From JAAYJG01 sp964450305 (lineage in GTDB: Bacteria; Bacillota; Clostridia; DSM-8532): DNA of 20,555 nucleotides. A program made the translations under genes and the position numbers. The notes beneath the pieces are model-generated. The model made no database searches and was not told the DNA's origin. It saw only the letters and a list, made by a program, of their open reading frames with translations. Shown piece by piece: positions 7,790 to 15,598 of the stretch (position 1 is the stretch's first letter; each line of letters starts with the position of its first letter). The stretch spans positions 1 through 20,555 of the forward strand of contig CAYVFB010000058.1 of NCBI GenBank assembly GCA_964450305.1, written 5' to 3'.

Positions 7790-7952
7790 GTGAACCGCCT
7801 CCTTCGCTCATTTAATGACCGGGCAATGTATCAACCCCGGTAAAGACTAGTTTTTTGCTTCGTCATCAATCGGAGAAGTGTGATTTCCGGTTCATACTTT
7901 ATCGGGTAAATAGAGTTGATATCGCTTAGTATCAAACACTATGCCAACCAGG

Positions 7953-9020
7953 TTAACCCTCTTCATTGGCGGGTGCTGTGTTCCTACCAAACAACCTTTC
8001 ATTCTTCAGCAATTCATCCAAAACACTTGTCGTGTTTCCAATTTCCTGCTGAAAACTCTCTTTCATTTTTTTCACATTAGGCGCTCTCCATTTGTCGGCT
8101 TCAAACAAGTCATGTTTTGTCCCAACTGCAATCTGCAACCGGTTCCCGGCAAATTTGAAACAGCTTTTCCCATTCGCGGCCCTGTCTACTGCAATCAGCC
8201 GTTCCATGAAATGCGGGGTCAAAATATAGAACGCTGTGTGAGGATCAGGGCAGAAAACACCAAACTGTTGGTTAAACGCTTCGCTCTCCATCTTGATAGC
8301 ATCGCTTCCCCCGCGTTTTTCCAAGATGCTTAGCGGTACGGCAGTTAATTCACGGTCAAAGTCAGCCACCATCCAAAAACCCCTGAAAAGGATAACCACT
8401 TGCTCCGTCCTCTTCCCTGTATCCGAATCGTAGTCATAATCCGTCCTGGTCAGCGAAACGTCTGAAAGCATAACCGGAATCCCCTTATATTGTCCTTTTA
8501 TAAAGTCGCTTCCGCTGATGTCCTCATAATTATCGAAAAATCCAGACGATTTGATGCATTCATCGGGGATATGCGAGAAGGCATCGTATTCCATATTATC
8601 ACCGAATACCTCCTGTAGTAACGGTTTTACAACCAACTGGACCAACCGTTTGGTGTTGCGTGCGAGTAATCTTCCGCCAATAAACAACAGTACACCTAAA
8701 CCACCAAGCAGTAAATAAGGAAGTATTTCATCCAGGTTCATACTCCCTTCCCTGATGAGGATCACAAGCGGCAATGCTGCCAGCAAGATGCCAAGGATCT
8801 GCATCACCCATCGACCATAAAAGAGGAGATTCATTCTGCCCTGCACTTTTTCATCGCTTGCGGGTGCTGAGAGAAATTCATTCCTGAATTTTTCTTCTGA
8901 CCGTCTGCTTGCACCTTTACCAAGCTTGCCAAGAAGATAAGGAATACCTAAACGGATCACCAGACCAATGAGTACAATAACCAGCAGCCCTATGACCAGC
9001 CAAAAAACAAGCACACCCAT
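7953..9020 (-). CDS. DUF3137 integral membrane protein
   Basis: A 355-residue membrane protein of the DUF3137 family, function unknown. One helix lies at the N-terminus (about 4-23), then a charged segment, then two more helices (about 66-89 and 98-120). A soluble domain (about 130-340) contains the family's characteristic strands, including IKGQYKGIPVMLSDVSL and VVILFRGFWMVADF. AGGAGG lies about 7 nt before the ATG. DUF3137 genes are repeatedly found next to lemA, as here, which supports both assignments and suggests the two proteins act together at the membrane. The 188-nt gap to lemA holds a 42-bp tandem repeat. No enzymatic motif is seen in the soluble domain. Confidence 0.82.
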   Translation of the reverse strand: MGVLVFWLVIGLLVIVLIGLVIRLGIPYLLGKLGKGASRRSEEKFRNEFLSAPASDEKVQGRMNLLFYGRWVMQILGILLAALPLVILIREGSMNLDEILPYLLLGGLGVLLFIGGRLLARNTKRLVQLVVKPLLQEVFGDNMEYDAFSHIPDECIKSSGFFDNYEDISGSDFIKGQYKGIPVMLSDVSLTRTDYDYDSDTGKRTEQVVILFRGFWMVADFDRELTAVPLSILEKRGGSDAIKMESEAFNQQFGVFCPDPHTAFYILTPHFMERLIAVDRAANGKSCFKFAGNRLQIAVGTKHDLFEADKWRAPNVKKMKESFQQEIGNTTSVLDELLKNERLFGRNTAPANEEG

Positions 9021-9096
9021 GTTTTATCCTCCTAATTGATACTCTTCTGTGAAATCTTCGAGGTACATTGACATCACGCTCATGCCAAAGGTTTAT

Positions 9097-9186
9097 ATGT
9101 ACTTTCGCAAATAAACGGAGCATATATACTTCAGCACCATGTACTATCGCAAATAAACGGATCATATATACTTCAGCGTTATGTAC
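9097..9186. repeat. 42-bp tandem repeat between lemA and the DUF3137 gene
   Basis: Two units of 42 bp (9097-9138 and 9139-9180) differ at only a few positions and are followed by the first six bases of a third (ATGTAC). Each contains TCGCAAATAAACGGA and CATATATACTTCAGC. The unit is a multiple of three, and short frames run through it on both strands, but none has a ribosome binding site. Confidence 0.85.
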
Positions 9187-9207
9187 CCCCAGGAAACATC
9201 TGCTTTA

Positions 9208-9756
9208 TCACAGCTTCATGGATACATCGGCCCGTTTTGCCTCCTCAGCTTCAAAAAAGGCGCAGGGGCTGTACTTTTTGCCGATAACGCTGTATGGCCA
9301 GCTGGCAAGATATTGATTGAACACTGATACATTGGAATTATACAACCTTCTCGCCGCCTGTAAATGCTCTTCTGTGTCCCGGATGCCCTTTTGCAGATCG
9401 ACAAACACCTCCGACGAGCGAAGAACCGGGTATTGCTCGGCCACCACATTCAGTCGTGCCGCCATATCGTCCATTTGGGCACTGGCCCTCTGGCGTTCCG
9501 GGATGGTCATGCCCTTGCGAAGCTCAATCGTTTTTATAATGGTCGCCACCTCATGAGCGGCGTACTGGCGACATACATCCAGCATTTTAGTCAATGTGTC
9601 GTAGCGTTTTGTCAAAGCAACGTCAATACCCGACTCGCCCTCCTGGATTTTCACAGTTAGTTGGCGGAAACGGTTTGAGACGCTTACAATCCCAAGCAGG
9701 ATCGATACAACGAGAACAATCAGCACAACAACGACAATGATAAGAGTGGTAGACAT
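9208..9756 (-). CDS. lemA: LemA family protein
   Basis: A LemA-family membrane protein, 182 residues: one N-terminal transmembrane helix (about 4-24) followed by a long helical domain expected outside the cell or at the membrane face. Family features are the SNRFRQL...GIDVALTKRYDTL region (27-55), EVFVDLQKGIRDTEEHLQAARRLYN (116-140), and the C-terminal FFEAEEAKRADV. The biochemical role of LemA is not established. Start choice: ATG 9756 has AAGGAGG seven bases upstream, whereas an in-frame ATG at 9834 has none and would add an unlikely 26-residue leader. It is directly upstream of the DUF3137 gene, a common pairing. No terminator is visible between them. Confidence 0.9.
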   Translation of the reverse strand: MSTTLIIVVVVLIVLVVSILLGIVSVSNRFRQLTVKIQEGESGIDVALTKRYDTLTKMLDVCRQYAAHEVATIIKTIELRKGMTIPERQRASAQMDDMAARLNVVAEQYPVLRSSEVFVDLQKGIRDTEEHLQAARRLYNSNVSVFNQYLASWPYSVIGKKYSPCAFFEAEEAKRADVSMKL

Positions 9757-9962
9757 AAAAATTCCTCCTTTATTTCTTCCTTGAATGAATAGCTCTGGGA
9801 ATCGACTCGGACGGCCGATATATTCTGTAAACACGGCTACGAAGTATAATCACCAAAATAATTATGCGGGCCCCCAGCATTGGAGTTTGGTACTTTATGA
9901 ATAAACATGCTTTTCCGAACAGTCTGCATGAAGAGGGGCAATTCCTTCTGCCTGGCGTTCAT

Positions 9963-11162
9963 TCACCCCACTGCATCTTCGCTGGGTGCATCATCAGCTT
10001 GCACTTCGCCTGCTTCCCCTTCAGCACCCACAATGAGATCGAGTATAAAGCTCTGCTGGCCATCCTCCAGCACGACATGGCCGGTGATGGTCACCGAACC
10101 CACGCTGTGTGCCGTGATCACACCGTTCTCATCCACTGTGGCAATAGCATCATCTGTGGACAAGAGCTGCTCGAAGGTAAAGGGGAACGGATAGGGTGAG
10201 TCCAGTACGAGCTTCGACATAGTACCGGGCGTCAACATCATGCCACCCTCGACTATCACTGGCAGCAGCGGCATAGCCTCGGAGGAAATCTCCGCCTCGG
10301 GGTCTTCGTCCTCGTAAGGTTCCAAATATACCACCTGATCGAGCATATCCTGCGCTGTACCATAGATAAGAACAGGTAGGTTGTCCTCGGTATCCAGCCG
10401 CCAGACGGCAGAAAGGTCGTCAGTGACAAGGTATGAGGCCAGGGTCGCTCCCGTATCATCAAATGTGGCTGTTACCGGGTAGAAGTAGTTTAGTACGCTT
10501 TCCTCCGGGTATTGGATTGTGTAAGTACTGCTTGTGCTGTTCAGCGAAGTTGCTGCAGTGGGCAGGTTCTCCAACAGGGCTATGCTCAGTTCTGCATCAG
10601 CCTCGATAGCAGAATCAACATAGTCATAACTGCCATCCGGATCCATCGGAATGTCCCCTGTATGGGTCACGGTCAGTACCTGTCCATCTCCGGAACGGCT
10701 GAAGCTGATGGAGTACACCGTGCTGCCCTCCTCACTGATACATTCATATATACCTCTTCCGTTATTTTCTATGTACATCGTCCCGGCAATTATCAGCGTG
10801 CTGGATTGATCCTCGCTTTCGCTGCCCTCCATCATGTCGATTTCAAAAAGGACCACCGCTTCATCCAAGGCCTTTATTTGAAGGGTAGCGTTGTTATATT
10901 GGCTGGATTCGCGGTGTGTAAATGTGCCGAAATACCCGCTCCAGCCCGAGCCATCCGTTACAGAACCCGGAAGCTTCGACGGTTCACCCGTTAGACTCGT
11001 TGATTCACCTGGTTGAGTCGCTGGTTCATTTGGTTTAGTTGATGGTTCACTTGTTGTGGCAGGCAGTTCACCCTTCGCTGTAGTTTCTTTTTTATTACCG
11101 CAGCCTGTGAGCAACATCGCAACCATCAGCACTGAAAGAATAATCCTTATAAATCGATTCAC
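9963..11162 (-). CDS. Lipoprotein with proline/threonine linker and C-terminal Big2 domain
   Basis: An exported lipoprotein: a hydrophobic signal peptide ends in the lipobox LLTGC (Cys21), followed by a low-complexity linker rich in Glu-Pro-Ser/Thr (about 30-65), then an uncharacterised beta-rich region (FGTFTHRESSQYNNATLQI onward). The C-terminal bacterial Ig-like group 2 domain carries the signature STDDAIATVDENGVITAHSVG...ITG, typical of cell-surface binding proteins. Start choice: AAGGAGG overlaps the first GTG (11171) but is 9 nt before the second GTG (11162), which I take as the start. It lies 20 nt after the stop of the secreted-protein gene, so the two are probably co-transcribed. The middle region shows no fold I can name. 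It may bind a surface polymer or partner; this is inference. Confidence 0.78.
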   Translation of the reverse strand: MNRFIRIILSVLMVAMLLTGCGNKKETTAKGELPATTSEPSTKPNEPATQPGESTSLTGEPSKLPGSVTDGSGWSGYFGTFTHRESSQYNNATLQIKALDEAVVLFEIDMMEGSESEDQSSTLIIAGTMYIENNGRGIYECISEEGSTVYSISFSRSGDGQVLTVTHTGDIPMDPDGSYDYVDSAIEADAELSIALLENLPTAATSLNSTSSTYTIQYPEESVLNYFYPVTATFDDTGATLASYLVTDDLSAVWRLDTEDNLPVLIYGTAQDMLDQVVYLEPYEDEDPEAEISSEAMPLLPVIVEGGMMLTPGTMSKLVLDSPYPFPFTFEQLLSTDDAIATVDENGVITAHSVGSVTITGHVVLEDGQQSFILDLIVGAEGEAGEVQADDAPSEDAVG

Positions 11163-11182
11163 TATTTTCACCCTCCTTGCAC

Positions 11183-11938
11183 TTAATAAATGTCCAGCCA
11201 GACCTGGCTTTGTTTGGGATTGCCTCCATCAAGCCAATACTTGATCTTGTAATTCCCCGACTCGCACTGGACACCCCCATCCTTGGGAAAACCATTCCAG
11301 AGGAAAGCATAGGTGCCTTTATCATAAGAAATGTTTTTTCCTGTTTCACTGTACATCAGACTCCCTTTTTCATCATAGATCTCTATGTTGGGAATCTTGC
11401 CCTTGGCACCACTGTATCCAAGCTTGATCCTGGTGGCGTAGCTGCCGTCATCTCGGGTAACAAGGGCCGACGAGTCCAGCCAAACACTGGACGGTGCTGT
11501 ATGATCCACCTGCTTTGACCAGCACCAGCCCATATTATTCATGTAATATAGGCTGCCGTCACGGATCGTTCCGTAAAGACGCAGGTAGAGCTTAAATGTA
11601 TATTTGCCGGTGGGAAGCTTGTTCCAATCATATCCATATTTACGCGTAATCTTCTTATTTGGTTCAAAACTCAGTTTTTTCCAACTGACAACCTTCTTGC
11701 CTGCTGAATTGTATATTTCTGCCCACACCTCGGTTTTGGTGTCGGAGGCATTTGATGCAATTTCGCCTGTGTTGATGGTATAGCTCATCCAGAGTTTTCC
11801 ATCTTCTTTGTAGCTTTTATTGAAGGTTACGCTTACCCCATGGTCTGCCGGGCCGGCAACAACAGGTGTACTAAAACTGCAGACCAGTATCGCGCATAGC
11901 ATCAGGGATATACTGATTTTCATCACGCTACGTTTCAT
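11183..11938 (-). CDS. Secreted protein with Ig/FlgD-like beta domains
   Basis: A 251-residue exported protein of unknown function. The signal peptide (about 1-28) ends near PVVA-G, with no lipobox. Two beta-sandwich-like regions follow: about 33-130 (VSVTFNKSYKEDGKLWMSY ... LPTGKYTFKLYLRL) and about 145-251. The second ends in WNGFPKDGGVQCESGNYKIKYW, the pattern of FlgD/T9SS-type Ig-like modules that extend surface proteins. AAGGAG precedes the ATG. It is 20 nt upstream of the Big2 lipoprotein gene and 66 nt downstream of another lipoprotein, forming a run of three exported proteins. No catalytic residues are apparent, so a structural or binding role is more likely than an enzyme. Export is well supported; the domain calls are moderate. 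Confidence 0.75.
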   Translation of the reverse strand: MKRSVMKISISLMLCAILVCSFSTPVVAGPADHGVSVTFNKSYKEDGKLWMSYTINTGEIASNASDTKTEVWAEIYNSAGKKVVSWKKLSFEPNKKITRKYGYDWNKLPTGKYTFKLYLRLYGTIRDGSLYYMNNMGWCWSKQVDHTAPSSVWLDSSALVTRDDGSYATRIKLGYSGAKGKIPNIEIYDEKGSLMYSETGKNISYDKGTYAFLWNGFPKDGGVQCESGNYKIKYWLDGGNPKQSQVWLDIY

Positions 11939-12004
11939 TTTGTTCTCCTTCTTTCTTGTTTAATGAGTTTTCCAATGATCTTTTAGAGCTCATTATCAGC
12001 TGCT

Positions 12005-12616
12005 TTATTCCATCCGGATAAGAGTTTCATTTCCCTCGTCACCTTCCATGGTGATAACGTCATCATCGAACAGGAAGAGCATTTGCAGTGCCCCAGTGCT
12101 CTGGGATTCTGTGTAGAAAAAGCTGGTGCTCGACCCATCGGGCAATACAACTCCGCTGTCCGTCTCCTGTGCATCAACACCCGGCGAACGGTCAAAGCGA
12201 TACCATTGCCCGTCTTCAGTAAATCGATAATAGTAAAGCGAACTCAGCTCTCCATCGAGATACCACCAGCCGATTAATGGGGAGTAATCTGCTTCATTGA
12301 TATGATCATAATCCGGCCCGCTATAAGGGGCTTTGTATTCATCATCTTCGTCAATAAGGTCACCACGTCCGCCTTCGTCAATGAGATCACCACGCCCATC
12401 CTCATCGGTGTTACTACCCGTTCCATCCACAGGAAAGGAATTATCATCTCCACCATCAGTAGTTATCAGATCCTGGGAATTTTTATCACCGTTCTCCGGC
12501 TTCTCGTCAGCATTTCTGCCCGGATCATCCACAGGCACCGAATTATCACCCCCACCACAGGCAGTCATACAAAATAGCACCATTACTATCAGAAAAATTG
12601 ATATGATTTTCTTCAA
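12005..12616 (-). CDS. Acidic lipoprotein with internal repeats
   Basis: A 203-residue lipoprotein: a short signal peptide ends at lipobox MTAC (about residue 20), followed by an Asp/Gly-rich linker made of two repeats. One is a 17-residue motif seen twice (GGDNSVPVDDPGRNADE-like), the other a 9-residue unit ending GRGDLID seen twice. The C-terminal 110 residues (GWWYLDGELSSLYYYRF ... LLFLFDDDVITMEG) resemble small beta-barrel or lipocalin-like domains that describe cell-surface 'copper resistance'-type folds only loosely; I do not name it. Start choice: TTG 12616 has GAAAGGGG 8 nt upstream and begins KKIISIF, a normal signal peptide; a further upstream ATG (12652) lacks a site. Next on the strand is the Ig-like secreted protein 66 nt away. 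Confidence 0.72.
   Translation of the reverse strand: MKKIISIFLIVMVLFCMTACGGGDNSVPVDDPGRNADEKPENGDKNSQDLITTDGGDDNSFPVDGTGSNTDEDGRGDLIDEGGRGDLIDEDDEYKAPYSGPDYDHINEADYSPLIGWWYLDGELSSLYYYRFTEDGQWYRFDRSPGVDAQETDSGVVLPDGSSTSFFYTESQSTGALQMLFLFDDDVITMEGDEGNETLIRME
12347..12400 (-). repeat. 27-bp in-frame tandem repeat in the acidic lipoprotein
   Basis: Two copies of 27 bp (12347-12373, 12374-12400) encode the 9-residue unit E-x-G-R-G-D-L-I-D. A second, dispersed duplication in the same linker is at about 12400-12452 and 12505-12558. Confidence 0.7.
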
Positions 12617-12681
12617 AACATAAACCCCTTTCAGGTCGTTATCACATTTCAAGATCCTTTAGCTTACATGCTTGATGGAAT

Positions 12682-12933
12682 TTATTGTATAATATTTCTT
12701 GGCATTTCGACCATTTCCAGAATTTCATTGTGGGAAAGCTCTACATCCCCAAATCTGACGAACATTCCATTGGTCACAGCGGAGTACCATACCGTTTCAT
12801 TCTTCAGGGGACGAAATCGCAGACAGTCAATATACTCAGACAGATCCAGAAGAACACGGCTTCCTGATACGAAATCCACTTGCAGGATATAATTCTCCAA
12901 GGGCTTAACTCCTATAATAAACTTGTTTTTCAT
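12682..12933 (-). CDS. DUF2442 domain-containing protein
   Basis: An 83-residue cytoplasmic protein matching the DUF2442 pattern: an N-terminal strand pair (VKPLENYILQVDFVSGSRVLLDLSEYI), a central RPLKNETVWYSAVT, and a final strand ELSHNEIL in place of the usual Asp-Ile-Cys-Pro ending. DUF2442 proteins often sit beside DUF4160 genes as toxin-antitoxin-like pairs; no DUF4160 partner is present here. AAGGAGAG lies before the ATG. It follows the LuxR terminator and precedes the acidic lipoprotein by 65 nt. Whether it belongs functionally with the exported proteins is unclear. Confidence 0.8.
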   Translation of the reverse strand: MKNKFIIGVKPLENYILQVDFVSGSRVLLDLSEYIDCLRFRPLKNETVWYSAVTNGMFVRFGDVELSHNEILEMVEMPRNIIQ

Positions 12934-12966
12934 ATAGTCTCTCCTTTATCGGTGAACTGCACATAC

Positions 12967-13001
12967 AAAAAATCCCACTGTACTCATTTTTACAGTGGGA
13001 T
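12967..13001 (-). terminator. Intrinsic terminator of the LuxR-type regulator gene
   Basis: An 11-bp perfect stem (12972-12982 with 12991-13001) and an 8-nt loop are followed on the minus strand by six T residues. It lies 28 nt after the LuxR stop and is the clearest terminator in the window. Confidence 0.92.
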
Positions 13002-13028
13002 AAATGTTTTGTAATGAGACCTAAGTCC

Positions 13029-15509
13029 CTATTTCTTCTCTGACAGCAATAGTTCAGTAAGGGCAGTTTGTTTTTGACGTGCGGTGCCTGTCAGGCCAAG
13101 CTTATCAAAAATACGGGTCAGATAGTTTTTCACGGTATGCTCCGAGAGAAAAAGCTGTTCGCTAATTTCCTTCCTGTTCTTCCCCTGAGCCGCCAGGTGA
13201 GCCACCATCAGCTCTCGCTCACTTAGACCAAGATCAGCAGATGCTGTTGCGGAATGCTTTTTCACAGATTCCTGAACTGCGTCTGTCAGTGCGAAGATTT
13301 TGTGTATATACCCCGGATATTCGTTCTGTAGAATACATAACACGTCACGTAGATATACACCGTTTTCTGCAAAGGGTAAGATAATTCCATCTGGTGCAGC
13401 AAGGGTAATAGCGCTGCGAAGCTCTGCGAGCGCTTCACCACGCTGGTTCAACATTTCATAAGCTACAGCAGTCTGAATGTGAAGATAGATCGTGCAAAGC
13501 AGATAATGCGCTTGATTACATTTTTCTGCCAGCATGTCCTTTCGAGCGATGATCATGCTCCATTTCTGCTGCACCAGTAAAGCCTGACCAGCAATGATAT
13601 GGAAGATGGGAAAAACCAGCGGGAAGACCTTCAGAGATGCGTTTTCCTCCTGCAAGACCCATTGCAGTTCCGGCGGGTTCAGACCAAGCAATGTGCAAAG
13701 CCAGCTTTCTGCCATTTCAAGGGTAGCTACCAACCGGTATTGCCGCGCTTCAACCAATTCATCCCGCAGCGGTGTGAAGACAGAAAGCGGATCAGCGTTC
13801 GGCTGATACAGCGCTATCCTGGCTGCGAGAAATTCAGCGGCAATGATCATGCTATATTCGTTCCTGGCTCGCACTTCTCTGATTGCACGCTGGTAATTGA
13901 TTTCCGCATTCACCAGATCTCCCCGCATCAGATCGCTCTCGCCCTGCATGATGTGGATCGCACCGCTGCCGTGCCCATGGGAAATTCCATAGTAGATCGG
14001 CATACACTCCCGCATTTCTGCATTTTCCTGGTCCAGATTGCCCGCCTTGCTGTGGTAAAGCATAAGGACGGACGGAGAACCCTGCGTCCAGGGGTTTCTG
14101 TGAGGTGTGCTGAGCGTGCGGATTTTTCGGTGGTATTCACTCATACCGTAAATGCTATTAAACTTCAGGAAGGAGAGCCGCAGCAGCACCTCGCCTTCCA
14201 ATTGCTCCCGCTCCGTCGCCGACATAGTGGTGTCCTGCGCCATGCTTTGGTTAAATAGTTCATATAGCACCATTATTTTGGGAATCTCGCGAGCATAAAA
14301 AAAAGTCAGCATAAATACCATGATTGCTGCGGGATGCCTTTGCATTTCTTCCTTAGGACAAGCATCATACCAGCGTTTTACGTCCTGTAAACGCTCCGGA
14401 CCAAAGCTTAGTCCGTGATCTTTTCCCATCACTTCCAAAAGATTGGGCCAATCACCAGCCCGCTCAAAATGGATTGCTGCATAAAAATAATTCTTCGTTT
14501 TTACAAACCACTGGGCGAATCTTTTTTCATATTTGGATTGCTCTTGTTTGGGAAGCATACTAAAGCGCCGATACATTGATTCCCTCAGCATATGATGAAA
14601 CCGATAAGTTTTTGTATCTCGAAGGAAGCGCACGAAAGTGTTGTTACCTTTCAGTGATGCCAGGATCTCGGTTGCATCATCATACTCCGTCATGTATCTG
14701 GCCTGTTCAACTGTAAATTCATCTGCCAGGCACATGATTTCGAGAAATGACTGTGCCTTTTTGTCAAGTGGTGCAACCAGCGAACCGTTTATTATCTCAT
14801 AAATATCATCACTTTGTGAAAGCAGTCTGCCTGTCTGCGAATAAAATTTCAGATTCAGGTAAGCGGCAGAGAACCAGCCTTCGCTAAGCCTTTCCAACTC
14901 TGCCAGTTCTTTTTCACTGATAAGAACTCCGCATCGGCGTGCATATATAGAAAGCTCCGTGGGGTTGAGTTGCAAATCGTGGATGGTAATATTGTGCAGG
15001 CGGTTGCCCAGGCACAGTTCACTGCCGCGGGACAGGAACGAGCCACGGGAAGCGACGATGATATGCAGGTTATCAAGCGGGATATTGCATAGTGCAAGCA
15101 ACAGCTCTGTTACCCGGCTATCATTCATCAAATGGTAGTCGTCGATAAAAAGGAAATACTGTTCCGCACGGTCATAGAGGTATTCCGCCACCGCTTCTAC
15201 AAATAGCCCGATAGCTGTTTTCCCTATGGGCAATTCAAATTGACTGATCAGTTTTCCAAGCTCTGTATCATGAAACGCCGTACAAAAGCTTTTCCAGAAT
15301 AAATCAATATCATCAGAATAAATGTTCACCCGGAAATATTGATCTCCCTGTACCAGGCGGTATTTCAGGTACCAATAAACTGCGGTGGTCTTTCCGTAGC
15401 CCATGGGAGCAGTAATCGCCGTGAGCGTGCTATTTCCGATGCCCCTCAGACATTCCTGCATGCGCTCCGATATGTAAATGGTGTTGATATCTTCTTTATA
15501 TCTTGGCAT
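13029..15509 (-). CDS. MalT-like (LAL) LuxR-family ATP-binding transcriptional activator
   Basis: A large signal-transducing ATPase regulator of the MalT type, 826 residues. An N-terminal NTPase domain has Walker A APMGYGKTT (34-42) and Walker B YFLFIDD (118-124). A winged-helix segment follows (FVRFLRDTKTYRFHHMLRESM), then a long alpha-helical TPR-like sensor region (about 340-740). The C-terminal LuxR helix-turn-helix is at about 760-812 (LSERELMVAHLAAQGKNRKE, then SEHTVKNYLTRIFDKLG). Such proteins bind ATP and a ligand, oligomerise and activate nearby promoters. It has its own promoter and a strong terminator, so it is a single-gene unit just after the AMP-ligase gene. Targets may be that ligase or the exported-protein genes downstream; neither is shown by sequence. 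AGGGGT lies before the ATG. Confidence 0.93.
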   Translation of the reverse strand: MPRYKEDINTIYISERMQECLRGIGNSTLTAITAPMGYGKTTAVYWYLKYRLVQGDQYFRVNIYSDDIDLFWKSFCTAFHDTELGKLISQFELPIGKTAIGLFVEAVAEYLYDRAEQYFLFIDDYHLMNDSRVTELLLALCNIPLDNLHIIVASRGSFLSRGSELCLGNRLHNITIHDLQLNPTELSIYARRCGVLISEKELAELERLSEGWFSAAYLNLKFYSQTGRLLSQSDDIYEIINGSLVAPLDKKAQSFLEIMCLADEFTVEQARYMTEYDDATEILASLKGNNTFVRFLRDTKTYRFHHMLRESMYRRFSMLPKQEQSKYEKRFAQWFVKTKNYFYAAIHFERAGDWPNLLEVMGKDHGLSFGPERLQDVKRWYDACPKEEMQRHPAAIMVFMLTFFYAREIPKIMVLYELFNQSMAQDTTMSATEREQLEGEVLLRLSFLKFNSIYGMSEYHRKIRTLSTPHRNPWTQGSPSVLMLYHSKAGNLDQENAEMRECMPIYYGISHGHGSGAIHIMQGESDLMRGDLVNAEINYQRAIREVRARNEYSMIIAAEFLAARIALYQPNADPLSVFTPLRDELVEARQYRLVATLEMAESWLCTLLGLNPPELQWVLQEENASLKVFPLVFPIFHIIAGQALLVQQKWSMIIARKDMLAEKCNQAHYLLCTIYLHIQTAVAYEMLNQRGEALAELRSAITLAAPDGIILPFAENGVYLRDVLCILQNEYPGYIHKIFALTDAVQESVKKHSATASADLGLSERELMVAHLAAQGKNRKEISEQLFLSEHTVKNYLTRIFDKLGLTGTARQKQTALTELLLSEKK

Positions 15510-15525
15510 GGCTTACCCCTAACCT

Positions 15526-15554
15526 ACTATAGAAGAATTCATTTAATCTTACAA
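15526..15554 (-). promoter_or_regulatory. Sigma-A-type promoter of the LuxR-type regulator
   Basis: On the minus strand, TTGTAA (plus 15549-15554) and TATAGT (plus 15526-15531) are separated by exactly 17 nt. Transcription would begin just ahead of the regulator's ribosome binding site. Confidence 0.6.
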
Positions 15555-15598
15555 TATTCACCGCTCTTCTTTCCCCCAATCATTCTATGATGGATAAC

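Noticed and set aside
9068..9316. ORF with peptide repeats (FANKR.IYTSA) between lemA and the DUF3137 gene
   Set aside because: The peptide repeat is the translation of the 42-bp DNA repeat, the frame overlaps the lemA 3' end on the opposite strand, and it lacks a ribosome binding site.
12682..12933. DUF2442 gene as half of a toxin-antitoxin pair
   Set aside because: The usual DUF4160 partner is absent; the neighbours are a lipoprotein gene and the LuxR terminator.
13599..14258. 219-codon plus-strand ORF
   Set aside because: It lies wholly within the LuxR regulator gene on the other strand, whose motifs and length are intact; the frame shows no family features.
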